Shown: positions 22,473 to 34,326, counted from the first letter of the stretch. The stretch is DNA of 64,000 bases from Panulirus ornatus (GCF_036320965.1 NC_092264.1:19291585-19355584), one strand, 5' to 3'. The notes: generated by a model from the sequence alone, not told the origin. Numbers and translations are program-made.

Positions 22473-22800
22473 TCTGCCATATTTCTTATCCTCACTGGAA
22501 GAAATCGTTACGTCGTTGTGTCCTGACGGTCACGTTGCCAGTCTTCCCACATCATACTGCAGTGCTCCACCCACCCCAGCCCACCTCTGCCCACACCTGC
22601 CCACCCCTGCCCACCGACACACAGCAACAGTATGCTGCAGAGGGTCACATGATGGCTGCACTCCATTTTTTTTCTAGAATCATAAAATGTTAAAGTGTTA
22701 TGTGTTGATGGTAAGGTGAACCATGAGAGTTGTAGGTATTCATCATGTTGGACGACCCTGGAGAGGTCTCGCTAGTATGTATGCTTCTAGATGTATGTAG
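22473..22800. other. Unique noncoding stretch
   Basis: It contains a short CCCACC-rich patch and no supported gene. Confidence 0.45.
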
Positions 22801-23398
22801 TATTTATGTAGGTTAAGCCTTGGGTGGTGTAGGTGGAATGAATATACAGTGAACCTTGGGTGATGTAGGTGATATGTACGTAGGGTGAGCCTAGGGTGGT
22901 GTAGGTAATATGTGCGTAGGGTGAGCCTAGGGTGGTGTAGGTAGTATGTACGTAGGGTGATCCTAGAGTGGTGTAGGTAGTATGTATGCGGGTGATCCTA
23001 GGGTGGTGTAGGTAGTATGTATGCGGGTGATCCTAGAGTGGTGTAGGTAGTATGTATGCGGGTGATCCTAGGGTGGTGTAGGTAGTATGTATGCGGGTGA
23101 TCCTAGGGTGGTGTAGGTAGTATGTATGCGGGTGATCCTAGGGTGGTGTAGGTAGTATGTATGCTGGTGATCCTAGGGTGGTGTAGGTAGTATGTATGCG
23201 GGTGATCCTAGAGTGGTGTAGGTAGTATGTATGCGGGTGATCCTAGGGTGGTGTAGGTAGTATGTATGCGGGTGATCCTAGAGTGGTGTAGGTAGTATGT
23301 ATGCGGGTGATCCTAGGGTGGTGTAGGTAGTATGTATGCGGGTGATCCTAGAGTGGTGTAGGTAGTATGTATGCGGTTGATCCTAGGGTGGTGTGAGT
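22801..23398. repeat. Minisatellite, 35-bp unit, about 16 copies
   Basis: The units carry GTGATCCTAGGGTGGTGTAG and GTAGTATGTATGCGG. The first three units are diverged and longer, and later ones are homogeneous with an alternating AGGG/AGAG variant. Confidence 0.92.
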
Positions 23399-23514
23399 AT
23401 TAGGGTGAACGTCACATTAACCTACATACAGAAATCATATGATGTGCCACTACCTGCACTCTACCTCCCTCTCACTAACCTAGTGACCTTCCCTGTACCT
23501 CACATGTTCACACC

Positions 23515-23945
23515 CCCTTAACACACCTACACTGTCACACCCACCTCACACACCTACACTGTCACACCCACCTCACACACCTACACTGTCACACCCACCT
23601 CACACACCTGCACTGTCACACCTGCCTCACACACCTACACTGTCACACCCACCTCACACACCTACACTGTCACACCCACCTCACACATCTACACTGTCAC
23701 ACCTACCTCACACACCTACACTGTCACACCCACCTCACACACCTACACTGTCACACCCACCTCACACACCTACACTGTCACACCCACCTCACACACCTAC
23801 ACTGTCACACCCACCTCACACACCTATACTGTCACACCTGCCTCACACACTTACACTGTCACACCTGCCTCACACACCTACAATGTCACACCTACCTCAC
23901 GCACCTACACTGTCAAACCCACCTCACACACCTACACTGTCTTCT
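23515..23945. repeat. Minisatellite, 27-bp unit, about 16 copies
   Basis: The units carry CACACACCTACACTGTCACA and CCCACCT. The plus strand is almost free of G. Confidence 0.92.
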
Positions 23946-24055
23946 CTGTACCTGCACCTCCCCTCACCTGCACCACCCGTCACTTGCACGACCCCTCACC
24001 TGCACCACCCCTCACCTGCTTTACCCCTCACCTACACCACCCCTCACCTGCACCA
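23946..24055. repeat. Minisatellite, about 16-bp unit, about 6 copies
   Basis: Units CACCTGCACCACCCCT, imperfect, directly abut the preceding array. Confidence 0.8.
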
Positions 24056-24198
24056 TGAATGTCTGTGCGTCAGTTATTAGGCGGTCTCGGGGTATACGCC
24101 CATAATGCTCTCCATCGTCAGTCATAGGTAATAAAGTGAACATGTTTACATTCATGTTAAGTATACTTACAAATATGATAAACCATTGATGAGTATGT

Positions 24199-24578
24199 AC
24201 ATTACACCAGGTGCTCAACACAGGCCCACATTACACCAGGTGCTCAACACAGGCCCACATTACACCAGGTGCTCAACACAGGCCCACATTACACCAGGTG
24301 CTCAACACAGGCCCACATTACACCAGGTGCTCAACACAGGCCCACATTACACCAGGTGCTCAACACAGGCCCACATTACACCAGGTGCTCAACAGAGGCC
24401 CACATTACACCAGGTGCTCAACACAGGCCCACATTACACCAGGTGCTCAACATAGGCCCACATTACACCAGGTGCTCAACATAGGCCCACATTACACCAG
24501 GTGCTCGACATAGGCCCACATTACATCAGGTGCTCAACACAGGCCCACATTACATGAGGTGCTCAACACAGGCCCACA
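24199..24578. repeat. Minisatellite, 29-bp unit, 13 copies
   Basis: The units carry ATTACACCAGGTGCTCAACA and CAGGCCCAC, with a few point variants toward the right end. Confidence 0.95.
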
Positions 24579-24681
24579 TCTGACATAATCAGTTCAGCTG
24601 GTGTACATGCGTCAGTAGATGTTCCACTGTTACTAACAGTCAGGATTAGTGAAGCAGCAGAGCAGCAGCATATTGATGAGG

Positions 24682-24683
<2 letters not shown>

Positions 24684-24755
<72 letters not shown>
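24684..24755. repeat. (GT)n microsatellite, about 70 bp
   Basis: A pure GT run. Confidence 0.97.
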
Positions 24756-24756
<1 letters not shown>

Positions 24757-24984
24757 ATGCTTCGCCAGGATGGTGTTAGCCAGTGAGGGCTACAGTGGTG
24801 GCTCAGGGGCAGGTTCTCTGGCTTCATCATCCTATATAAACAAATCTTATTTCAATCGTGTACAAAATGTTGGGCAGGTTTGGTTGTTGAGCAGGTGGGT
24901 AGAGCATTATGATGTGACCCTAATGTCACTCATCACTCACTGTGTGGGTAAACAGTTGTTCCATCATGACTGATGTATTCATGT

Positions 24985-25130
24985 CTCTCACTCACACCTG
25001 CTGCTACCACACACTCACACCCCTCACACCTGCTGCTACTATCACACTCACACTACACACACCTGCTGCTACCACACACTCACACCCCTCACACCTGCTG
25101 CTACCACACACTCACACACCACACACCCTC
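24985..25130. repeat. Minisatellite, about 32-bp unit, 4 copies, degenerate
   Basis: The units contain CACACCTGCTGCTACCACAC and ACTCACACCCCT. Confidence 0.8.
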
Positions 25131-25192
25131 CACACCCCACATACCTCTTATTATCCTCTCCCCACACACAACCTACCATTTTCATCCCTCAC

Positions 25193-25675
25193 GCCACCTA
25201 CCATCTTCACCCCACACGCCACCTTCCGTCCTCACCCCACACACCACCTGCCGTCCTCACCCCACACGCCACCTGCCGTCCTCACCCCACACGCCACCTG
25301 CCGTCCTCACACCACACGCCACCTACCATCTTCACCCCACACGCCTCCTTCCGTCCTCACCCCTCACGCCACCTGCCGTCCTCACACCACACGCCACCTG
25401 CCGTCCTCACCCCACACGCCACCTGCCGTCCTCACCCCACACGCCACCTGCCGTCCTCACCCCACACGCCACCTTCCGTCCTCACCCCACACGCCACCTT
25501 CCGTCCTCACCCCACACGCCACCTGCCGTCCTAACCCCACACGCCACCTTCCGTCCTCACCCCACACGCCACCTGCCGTCCTCACCCCACACGCCACCTT
25601 CCGTCCTCACCCCACACGCCACCTGCCGTCCTCACCCCACACGCCACCTTCCGTCCTCACCCCACACGCCTCCTC
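25193..25675. repeat. Minisatellite, 25-bp unit, about 19 copies
   Basis: The units are ACGCCACCTGCCGTCCTCAC then CCCAC. The main variant is CTGCCG/CTTCCG, with some CTACCATCTTC early on. With a 25-bp period, frames rotate, and all three plus frames are mostly open because the repeat lacks TA and TGA. Confidence 0.93.
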
Positions 25676-25679
25676 CAGC

Positions 25680-26290
25680 AGTAGCAGGAGGAACCTTGGT
25701 GTGGACAGAAGGGTATCTGACATTATGAAGGAACTGTGCTAAGAGGGTGTCATCTCCTGTAGTGGTGTGGAGGGGTCGGTGAGAGGCTCACACTCTCCCA
25801 GCGCCCTCTCCTTCCCTCCTCCTTCCTCCATCTTCATCATTCCTTCATTCTCAAGGTTATCACTGGTTTCAGCTGTCTTAGTTCCCCTAAGGTTAGTTTG
25901 CGGTTCATCTAAGGATGGTTTTTGGTTCCCATTATGTTGGTTTGTAGTTAAGCGCAGGTTGGTGTCGTGTGGATTGTAAGGATAACAGTTTTGCCAACCC
26001 TCAGGTGAGGTTCACGCCAAGATTGGACTGACACCTGTCTGTCTACAACAGTTATGCCAGTGATTACGTTCTATGTAGTAAGGTAGATTGTAGTAGAATT
26101 TGGTGATTACTCGTCAACCGTCCATACAAGTAGGAAGGAGTTGGGGGGGGGGGGGGCTCTCATTCACCTGTGTGTACCTCGCTGGCGTTTTGTCTCGAGT
26201 GTTGGTGACTTAGTCACCAGACTTGAAGCTGTTGCTAATTTTGTTGATCCCCAGGACCCAAGATGGGTATGGAAACCTGTTCCATCCATA
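25680..26290. other. Unique noncoding stretch
   Basis: A G13 homopolymer lies at about 26143-26155. No supported gene. Confidence 0.45.
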
Positions 26291-26294
26291 CATA

Positions 26295-26740
26295 CAGGGT
26301 GTCCCAGAAGTCTGAATCCAAAAGGAAAAATCCACATGTTATTTTTAGTTGATTAATCATTGAACACTGCATGATATTAACAACCAAACCTTATCAGTTT
26401 TAAAAGAATTTTTCCGTGAACATGTAAGAGATGAACACTGATGTGGGATCATATATTGTCAATGGTTTCCGGGAAATAACTAACGTGTCTGCTTGTGGCC
26501 TTTCCTGTAGTTGATAGACCATGTCATCACAGTGTTGTCGTTCTTGCAATATGTGAAACTGACGCTACAAGTTTGTTTCTGTAAGAGAGAATATGATCAA
26601 TATTTTCCCTGTGGATCCTTGCAGACTTCTGGGAAATCCCTTACGTGCCAGACTGTCTGGGCGATCACAGGTCATTGCCTGGTTGGGCAATGTGGTCATG
26701 TTAACTGTTCTTCAGTGTTCACCTCAGGATGAAAGGTGAT
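26295..26740. mobile_element. Possible DNA-transposon fragment (mariner-like end)
   Basis: The sequence ACAGGGTGTCCCAGAAGTCT at about 26295 resembles the terminal repeat of a widespread class of arthropod transposons. I cannot find a matching inverted end or a transposase frame, so this is a weak call based on motif memory. Confidence 0.25.
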
Positions 26741-26860
26741 GATGGGACATGCCTGACATGCCTCATCTACACTCTATCTCAGATCACGAGAGTTTTAAAC
26801 TATACCATATTGATCGGGTTTGTGAGGGTCATCTGTAGCCCAGGTCTTTGTGCTTCATAA

Positions 26861-26862
<2 letters not shown>

Positions 26863-26931
<69 letters not shown>
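26863..26931. repeat. (AT)n microsatellite at LINE copy 6 tail
   Basis: A pure AT run directly abuts the 3' end of the minus-strand LINE copy 6. Confidence 0.95.
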
Positions 26932-26934
<3 letters not shown>

Positions 26935-26936
<2 letters not shown>

Positions 26937-27675
26937 GATCGTCGTTTCCTGTGTTAGCAAGTAAGCGCCGGGATCAGACGATGTAAGGCCGCATCCTCTC
27001 ACCTCCAGCTGTCATGTATAATGTATCGAAACCGCAGCTACATATCCACAACCAGGCCCCACACACCTTTCCGTGACTTAACCTGGACGCTTCACATGCC
27101 CTGGTTCAGTCCATTGACAGCATGCTGACCCCCGTATACCACATCGTTCCAATTCATTCTGTCGCGTGTAAGCCTCTCATCCTCTTGCATGTTGAGGCCC
27201 GATCGCTCAAAATATTTTTCACTTCTCTCCACTACTGACATATATCCTTTTTGTAAATCTTTCTTTACTAATTCTTTCTTCATTCTTTCTTCATGTTCAA
27301 ACCATTTCAACACACCCTCTTCTGCTCTCTCAACTACACTCTTTATTTCCACACATCTCTCTTACCCTTTCATTACTTACTCGGTCAAACCAACTCACAC
27401 TACATATTGTCCTCAAACATTTCATTTCCAACACATCCACCCTCCTCCGCACCATCCTTATGTGTAGCCCATGCCTCACATCTGTATGATATTGTTGGGA
27501 GTACTATACCCTCATACATACCATTTTTTGTCTTCCTAGATAACGATCTCTCTTTCCAAACATTCTTCAGCGCTTCCAGAAGTTTCATCTACCCAGTGAC
27601 TCATAGCCGTTTCCATGATTCCATTCTCTGCCATATCTACTCCCAGGTATATGAAACACTTTACTTTCTCTAGTA
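26935..27675 (-). mobile_element. LINE family copy 6, 3' part, decayed
   Basis: On the minus strand the C-terminal region is readable in broken frames ([45 protein letters not shown]-like tail). It is followed by a diverged 3' UTR ending next to (AT)n. The left (3') end keeps a decayed CCTGTGTTAGCAAGTAAGCG core. It is about as diverged as copy 2. Confidence 0.82.
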
Positions 27676-28425
27676 AGAAATTGTTGATATTGAGAAAAAG
27701 ATGGTTGCTTCTAAGGAAGAAACTGTTGATATTAAGGAAAATACTGTTATTACTGAGAGAGGAACTGTTGATATTATTGAAGTATCTGTTGATTTAAAGG
27801 AAGAAACTGTTGATATGGAGGAAAAGAGGGATGATGTTAATGAAGAAACTGTTGGTGATATTGAAGAAGAAACTGTTGATGTTAAGAAAGAAACTGATGA
27901 TGTTGAGAAAGAAATTTTGTATTATGGAAAAAACTAAAAAAAAAAAGATAATATTCAGAAAAATGCCGTTGATATAAAGAAGGAAAAATGTTCATAGTAA
28001 GAAACTATTCATAATGAGAACGAAACTGTTGATGTTAAGCTAAAAACCTGATATTATAGAGAAACCCTTGTATTAAGGAAGAAAATATTGATCTGTTGAT
28101 ATCAAGAAAGAAACTGTTGATAGTGAGGAGGAAACTTGAACTCCTGATATTAAGAAGGAAACCGTCAATATTGATAAAGAAAATGTTTATATTCACAAAG
28201 AAACTGTTGATATTAATAAACTGTTGGTATTAGGATAGAAACTTGATGCTAGAAAAGAAACTTGATATTGAGAAAACATTAAGAAAGAAACTTGATATTG
28301 AGAAAACATTAAGAAAGAAACTTGATATTAAGAAAGAAACTTGATGTGAAGAAACTTGATATTAAGAAAGAAACTTGATATGAAGAAACTTGATATAAAG
28401 AAACTTGATATTAAGAAGGGAAGTG
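27676..28425. repeat. Degenerate AT-rich tandem repeat, unit about 18-24 bp
   Basis: Loosely repeated phrases GAAACTGTTGATATTAAG and later GAAACTTGATATTAAGAAA run for about 750 bp, starting at the truncation point of LINE copy 6. The first part keeps a 78-codon frame rich in EETVDI, but the rest is full of stops and indels. Confidence 0.8.
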
Positions 28426-28865
28426 TAGCAGTTCAATAAGAAAGGATTAGTTGGTTGGTGAGCTTGAGGGAGTTTGTAGCTAAAGAGAAACCTTTCATAG
28501 TAAGAAGGAAGTAGCTGCTTATAACGATGACTTAGCGAGTCTTGATCAAGAATGAACCAGTTCGGATTGGGAACGAACCAGTTTGAGGGAGTGGGCGTGA
28601 GTGGCGCTCAGACTAAGGCCAAACACCAGGCCCGCACTCGACCACCTCTCCACGTCAGAACCCAGCGACGTTGGCGGTGCTGACGATGCCTCGTACGTGT
28701 TCTTGTAGATGGTGACGAGGGAAGACTCGCTCATTATGGTGACGTAGGACAGCTCACGCTCTAAATATGATGACCTCTACAAAACCAGACGGTAATATCC
28801 TGTAGGAGGCGTGATGTAACCTCTAGCTGCCCTGACCCACCTGTAGAAAAGTAAAACCTTTTTTA
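28426..28865. other. Unique noncoding stretch
   Basis: No credible exon; only short minus-strand ORFs. Confidence 0.4.
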
Positions 28866-28867
28866 GT

Positions 28868-29112
28868 ACGATGATACGACCCTCGCGCCTGACGGTAAGA
28901 TCCTTGGGCACGACAGTTGTACGACCAGTCGAACACAACAGTACGACCCTAGAGCGAACGATCTGACCTACGTATGAGTTTGATGGTGTGACTTGACTAT
29001 CATTAAGGATAAGTCCATGACCAGGGCAGTCGTATCCAAAGGTCGTACCATCGTGCCCAAAGGTCGTACCATCGTGCCCAAAGGTCGTACCGTCTTGCCC
29101 AAAGGTCTTATC
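28868..29112. repeat. Degenerate minisatellite with a 21-bp sub-array
   Basis: Diverged repeats of the ACGACCCT/GGGCACGAC core lead into four clean 21-bp units (ACCATCGTGCCCAAAGGTCG type) at 29038-29112. The core resembles those at 8718 and 16590. Confidence 0.75.
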
Positions 29113-29261
29113 GTCTTCCTTAAGGGATAAACTCGAGTCTCCCATGACCAAGTGATGGTGTGAAGGAGACCTCGCATATGACAGGTTCACACACCAGACC
29201 AGTGTATGACTGGTGCCTCACTTGTCATGCTCTCATCAACAGACCTACACATGTACAACTT

Positions 29262-29393
29262 TGTACATACGTCAGGCAGTCATACACGGACGTACGTCAG
29301 GCAGTCATACACGGACGTACGTCAGGCAGTCATACACGGACGTACGTCAGGCAGTCATACACGGACGTACGTCAGGCAGTTATGCACGGTCAT
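29262..29393. repeat. Minisatellite, 25-bp unit, 5 copies
   Basis: The units carry ACGTACGTCAGGCAGTCATA and CACGG, nearly perfect. Each unit contains a short ACGTACGT palindrome. Confidence 0.93.
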
Positions 29394-29655
29394 GAGTGAC
29401 TGTGGTAGCAGCAGCCAATTAGAAATGATAACGAAACGTTGGTAGATCTTTATGTTGCAGACCACCAGGTGTTGTAAAGCGGCAGGTGACCTTACATGAC
29501 CTATGGTCTCCCGGATTAGAAGCTTTTACTGCAGTGAAGTACGTCAGTAGTCAGCTGGCCCACAGACCTGAGACCAACATGTATGAGAGTCAAGTATTAT
29601 CTTGTGAGAACCACAACAGAATCGTCGTGATGTTGTGGCAGAGGCACGACCACGA

Positions 29656-29898
29656 CCAGCACCTTACGTGGGTCGCTCCTTCCCTCTCCACCAGCGCCTT
29701 ACGTGGGTCGCTCCTTCCCTCTCCACCAGCACCTTACGTGGGTCGCTCCTTCCCTCCCCACCAGCACCTTACGTGGGTCGCTCCTTCCCTCCCCACCAGC
29801 ACCTTACGTGGGTCGCTCCTTCCCTCTCCACCAGCACCTTACGTGGGTCGCTCCTTCCCTCCCCACCAGCACCTTACGTGGGTCGCTCCTTCCCTCCC
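29656..29898. repeat. Minisatellite, 35-bp unit, 7 copies
   Basis: The units carry CAGCACCTTACGTGGGTCGC then TCCTTCCCTCCCC. Variation is only CTCC/CCCC. Confidence 0.94.
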
Positions 29899-29977
29899 GA
29901 CATATGATAGACAACAGGGAAACATTTCAACTTCGCTACAGTAGAAGCAGACACTTCATGACTCATGAAAACTTCTT

Positions 29978-30312
29978 CATGGAGAGTCTTCATGGTCATG
30001 GAGAGTGTTCATGGTCATGGAGAGTGTTCATGGTCATGGAGAGTGTTCATGGTCATAGAGAGTGTTCATGGTCATGGAGAGTCTTCATGGTCATGGAGAG
30101 TCTTCATGGTCATGGAGAGTCTTCATGGTCATGGAGAGTGTTCATGGTCATGGAGAGTCTTCATGGTCATGGAGAGTGTTCATGGTCATGGAGAGTGTTC
30201 ATGGTCATGGAGAGTGTTCATGGTCATGGAGAGTGTTCATGGTCATGGAGAGTCTTCATGGTCATGGAGAGTGTTCATGGTCATGGAGAGTGTTCATGGT
30301 CATGGAGAGTGG
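29978..30312. repeat. Minisatellite, 19-bp unit, about 17 copies
   Basis: Units GTTCATGGTCATGGAGAGT with a G/C variant (GTGTTC/GTCTTC). All frames are open because 3x19 bp has no stop. Confidence 0.95.
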
Positions 30313-30422
30313 AGCAGGTGTGTTGTAGTGAGAGATGGAATGGTCCTGAGACCAGTGCCTCACCAGGGAGGGGGGGGTCACAACTGCCCCCGGACACCGT
30401 AGGTCAGGCGGGAGCCGCCCAA

Positions 30423-30473
30423 CATACATACATACATACATACATACATACATACATACATACATACATACAT
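30423..30473. repeat. (CATA)n microsatellite
   Basis: About 12 uninterrupted tetranucleotides. Confidence 0.96.
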
Positions 30474-30641
30474 CAGTAATGCACCATACTTGGTCTGTAG
30501 TGACGTAAGATCAGATACTGAGCATTACATGAGAGGGACTCAGTGTGGAGCTGCTCAGAACAACTTTCATATACTCTGGTGACTTATGTGGGACTGGACG
30601 TATGTACTACATATGTGGTGGTACCGTCCGGCTGTATGATG

Positions 30642-30642
<1 letters not shown>

Positions 30643-30691
<49 letters not shown>
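30643..30691. repeat. (GT)n microsatellite
   Basis: A pure GT run. Confidence 0.96.
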
Positions 30692-30693
<2 letters not shown>

Positions 30694-30777
30694 CACAAGT
30701 CAGGAGTGTCTGCCGTGCAGGTTACATCCTGCTCGTGAGTGAGGGTCTGGGATATGATGACGTCAGGTCAGTCGGGG

Positions 30778-30895
30778 TTAGGTTAGGTCAGGTTAGGTTA
30801 GGTCAGGTCAGGTCAGGTCAGGTCAGGTTAGGTTAGGTTAGGTTAGGTTGGGTTAGGTTAGGTTAGGTTAGGTTAGGTTAGGTTGATGTCCAGGA
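30778..30895 (+). repeat. Interstitial telomere-type (TTAGG)n
   Basis: About 22 pentamers of GGTTA (the arthropod telomere motif TTAGG in permuted register), with a GGTCA variant block in the middle and a pure right half. A second short run (about 7 pentamers) is at 30967-31000. Confidence 0.93.
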
Positions 30896-31078
30896 TGAAG
30901 ATATAGCACGGGCATGCCTGGGTGGGTGGGGCTGGGTGGGGGGAGGTCAGATGGTTGTATGTGTGGTCAGGTTAGGTTAGGTTAGGTTAGGTTAGGTTGA
31001 TGTCCAGGATGAAGATATAACACGGGCATGCCTGGGTGGGTGGGAGGAGGTCAGATGGTTGTATGTGTGGTCAGGTTA
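30883..31078. repeat. Tandem duplication of an 80-95 bp block fused to TTAGG repeats
   Basis: The block containing TGATGTCCAGGATGAAGATA, GGGCATGCCTGGGTGGG and TCAGATGGTTGTATGTG occurs twice. Each copy begins directly after a TTAGG tract, so the composite unit is telomere repeat plus unique block. Confidence 0.88.
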
Positions 31079-31206
31079 TGTGTCCGTCCGTCAGCGATGC
31101 TCGGCTCATTATGGTGTTGTATGATATGTTGGAGTTGTGTTTGCTCCTGGTTGAGTGGGTTGGGTTAGGGTGGGGAGAATCTGTGAGTGTAGTTACTTGT
31201 GTCAAG

Positions 31207-31390
31207 CTGGGAGTAAGCTTTGTGTTTGGCACTATGTAAGCTGGGGGCAAGCTTTGTGTGTGACAGTATGTAAGCTGGAGGCAAGCTTTGTGTGTGACAG
31301 TATGTAAGCTGGGGGCAAGCTTTGTGTGTGGCAGTATGTAAGCTAGGGGCAAGCTTTGTGTGTGACAGTATGTAAGCTAGGGGCAAGCTT
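31207..31390. repeat. Minisatellite, 34-bp unit, about 5.5 copies
   Basis: The units carry AAGCTGGGGGCAAGCTTTGT and GTGTGACAGTATGT, with the first unit diverged. Confidence 0.9.
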
Positions 31391-32110
31391 TGTAGTCTCC
31401 AGACAGCTGATATGTAGCCACTTGTGAGGCCGTAGAGGTGGCCAGGTAGCCAACGTGAGACCAGACTTGTCACGCTCAAGTTCGAGGATTCAGGTTGTCT
31501 TGATCATTATCAAGAAGAATTAGGTTGTCACTATACGTCATGTGTGAGTGTGGTGGCAGACGTGACCACCAGCTTGGCCAGCACCAGACGATAATGGAGG
31601 ATGGAAAGATGGTTCATGTTATTATGTGAACCTTTCGTATGGGTCATGTGGACCAGGTCTTTATGTATTCTGTAACTTACTCAGTACCAGAAGCGTTGTG
31701 GAGGAAGTGTTGATGTTCTCTGTAGGTAGTGAGAGAGGCGGGTGGGGGGGGGGGGTCACTCTACATCATTACTCTGACCATAGACTGTTTGTTGGGCCCT
31801 GATTGGTGGAGGAGAGCAAGGGGGAGGAGCCCCAGCTGAGGTTCATTCATACTTGACCTGATTCCAACATTTGTGATGAGACTTTGTGTTTACAACTCTC
31901 TTTGACTTCCCTGTGCTTTACATCTTCTCTCTGTCATGGTGTACTTGTTTTCCTATTCATATTGTTGTCAAGGTTGTGATTCGTACATCGCAGGGAAGTA
32001 CAGTGTACCGCCCGTGGGTCCCCAGCTGGCCCTGCTCAGACCAAGTCGCATGGTAAAATGTGTAGCGCAAGTTACCGTATCATGAGGATGTGTGGCCTGT
32101 GACACGAGAG
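31391..32110. other. Unique noncoding stretch
   Basis: No supported gene. A G-run lies near 31745-31755. Confidence 0.45.
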
Positions 32111-32119
32111 GCATCAGCT

Positions 32120-32682
32120 CTGTGATTACGCTAAGCGGCAGGACTGTGGTGCGCTAGGCGGCAGGACTGTGGTGCGCTAGGCGGCAGGACTGTGGTGCGC
32201 TAGGCGGGAGGACTGTGGTGCGCTATGCGGCAGGACTGTGGTCCGCTAGGCGGCAGGGCTGTGGTGCGCTAGGCGGCAGGACTGTGGTGCGCTAGGCGGC
32301 AGGACTGTGGTGCGCTAGGCGGCAGGACTGTGGTGCGCTAGGCGGGAGGACTGTGGTGCGCTAGGCGGCAGGACTGTGGTGCGCTAGGCGGCAGGACTGT
32401 GGTGCGCTAGGCGGCAGGACTGTGGTGCGCTAGGCGGGAGGACTGTGGTGCGCTAGGCGGCAGGACTGTGGTGCGCTATGCGGCAGGACTGTGGTGCGCT
32501 AGGCGGCAGGACTGTGGTGCGCTAGGCGGCAGGACTGTGGTGCGCTAGGCGGCAGGACTGTGGTGCGCTAAGCGGCAGGACTGTGGTGCGCTAGGGGGGA
32601 GGACTGTGGTGCGCTAGGCGGGAGGACTGTGGTGCGCGAGGGGGGAGGACTGTGGTGCGCTAGGCGGGAGGACTGTGGTACA
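32120..32682. repeat. Minisatellite, 23-bp unit, about 24 copies
   Basis: Units GACTGTGGTGCGCTAGGCGG then CAG, with variants GGGAG for GGCAG and TATGCGG for TAGGCGG. Confidence 0.94.
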
Positions 32683-32834
32683 GTATTATTCGCTGCACCA
32701 AGAATATCAGTTATGTAATGTGTTACAGTATCCTAACCTGGTCAAGGTAGGCGTTATGTGGTGGGCATGGAAGGATCAGTAACCGGGGACGTCGCTTGTT
32801 TAGAGTTAACCTAACCTGACCTGACCTTACTGTG

Positions 32835-32835
<1 letters not shown>

Positions 32836-32880
<45 letters not shown>
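32836..32880. repeat. (AC)n microsatellite, preceded by short CCTAA repeats
   Basis: The AC run follows AACCTAACCTGACCTGACC (32808-32826), a short telomere-like run in inverse orientation. Confidence 0.9.
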
Positions 32881-32882
<2 letters not shown>

Positions 32883-32984
32883 TTGTCAATTTTCCCAGTG
32901 TGACGCACAACACGAACACTGGTACTGAAGATTACGCTCAGTTGCTGTTCCACTGAGATGTTGTGTGTGTGTAGGACCACCGTC

Positions 32985-33722
32985 TGTGGTAGATGGTACC
33001 CCGTGCCCAGGAGGACCACCATCTATGGTAGGTGGTACACCATGTCCAGCAGGAACACCATCTGTGGCAGATGGTACACCATGTCCAGCAGGACCACCAT
33101 CTGTGCAGGTGGTACACCATGTCCAGCAGGACCACCATCTGTGGCAGGTGGTACACCATGTCCAGCAGGACCACCATCTGTGGCAGGTGGTGCACCATGT
33201 CCAGCAGGACCACCATCTGTGGCAGGTGGTACGCCATGTCCAGCAGGACCACCATCTGTGGCAGGTGGTGCATCATGTCCAGCAGGACCACCATCTGTGG
33301 CAGGTGGTGCACCATGTCCAGCAGGACCACCATCTGTGGCAGGTGGTGCACCATGTCCAGCAGGACCACCATCTGTGGCAGGTGGTGCACCATGTCCAGC
33401 AGGACCACCATCTGTGGCAGGTGGTACACCATGTCCAGCAGGACCACCATCTGTGGCAGGTGGTGCACCATGTCCAGCAGGACCACCATCTGTGGCAGGT
33501 GGTACGCCATGTCCAGCAGGACCACCATCTGTGGCAGGTGGTGCATCATGTCCAGCAGGACCACCATCTGTGGCAGGTGGTGCACCATGTCCAGCAGGAC
33601 CACCATCTGTGGCAGGTGGTGCATCATGTCCAGCAGGACCACCATCTGTGGCAGGTGGTACACCATGTCCAGCAGGACCACCATCTGTGGCAGGTGGTGC
33701 ACCATGTCCAGCAGGACCACTC
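32985..33722. repeat. Minisatellite, 39-bp unit, about 19 copies, with higher-order pattern
   Basis: The units carry CAGGACCACCATCTGTGGCA and GGTGGTACACCATGTCC. The variants GTACGCC and GCATCATG each recur 273 bp apart (7 units), so a block of seven units has been duplicated. The multiple-of-three period makes four frames open. Confidence 0.95.
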
Positions 33723-33811
33723 TATGGTTCTCCTCCCTCAAGCCCCAGGCACGTCAACATGACCCACAGTACACAGGTGTTCTGCATCTATTATTGTGCG
33801 AGAGGAGTGGA

Positions 33812-34326
33812 CAGCTCCCGACGCTGGGTACAGTCACCAGTAGAGTGTAGTCACCAGGACACTTACTGACGCTGGGTACAGTCACCAGTAGAGTGTAGTC
33901 ACCAGGACACTTACTGATGCTGGGTACAGTCACCAGTAGAGTGTAGTCACCAGGACACTTACTGACACTGGGTACAGTCACCAGTAGAGTGTAGTCACCA
34001 GGACACTTACTGACGCTGGGTACAGTCACCAGTAGAGTGTAGTCACCAGGACACTTACTGATGCTGGGTACAGTCACCAGTAGAGTGTAGTCACCAGAAC
34101 ACTTACTGACACTGGGTACAGTCACCAGTAGAGTGTAGTCACCAGGACACTTACTGACGCTGGGTACAGTCACCAGTAGAGTGTAGTCACCAGGACACTT
34201 ACTGATGCTGGGTACAGTCACCAGTAGAGTGTAGTCACCAGGACACTTACTGATGCTGGGTACAGTCACCAGTAGAGTGTAGTCACCAGGACACTTACTG
34301 ACGCTGGGTACAGTCACCAGTAGAGC
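33812..34326. repeat. Minisatellite, 48-bp unit, about 10.7 copies
   Basis: The units carry GCTGGGTACAGTCACCAGTA and GTGTAGTCACCAGGACACTT. A diagnostic triplet runs ACG, ATG, ACA in order and repeats, suggesting a 144-bp trimeric register. Confidence 0.94.

Noticed and set aside
32938..33869. Collagen-like GTPCPAGPPSVA frame
   Set aside because: It superficially resembles a Gly/Pro structural protein, but is the 39-bp minisatellite read in one of several open frames.
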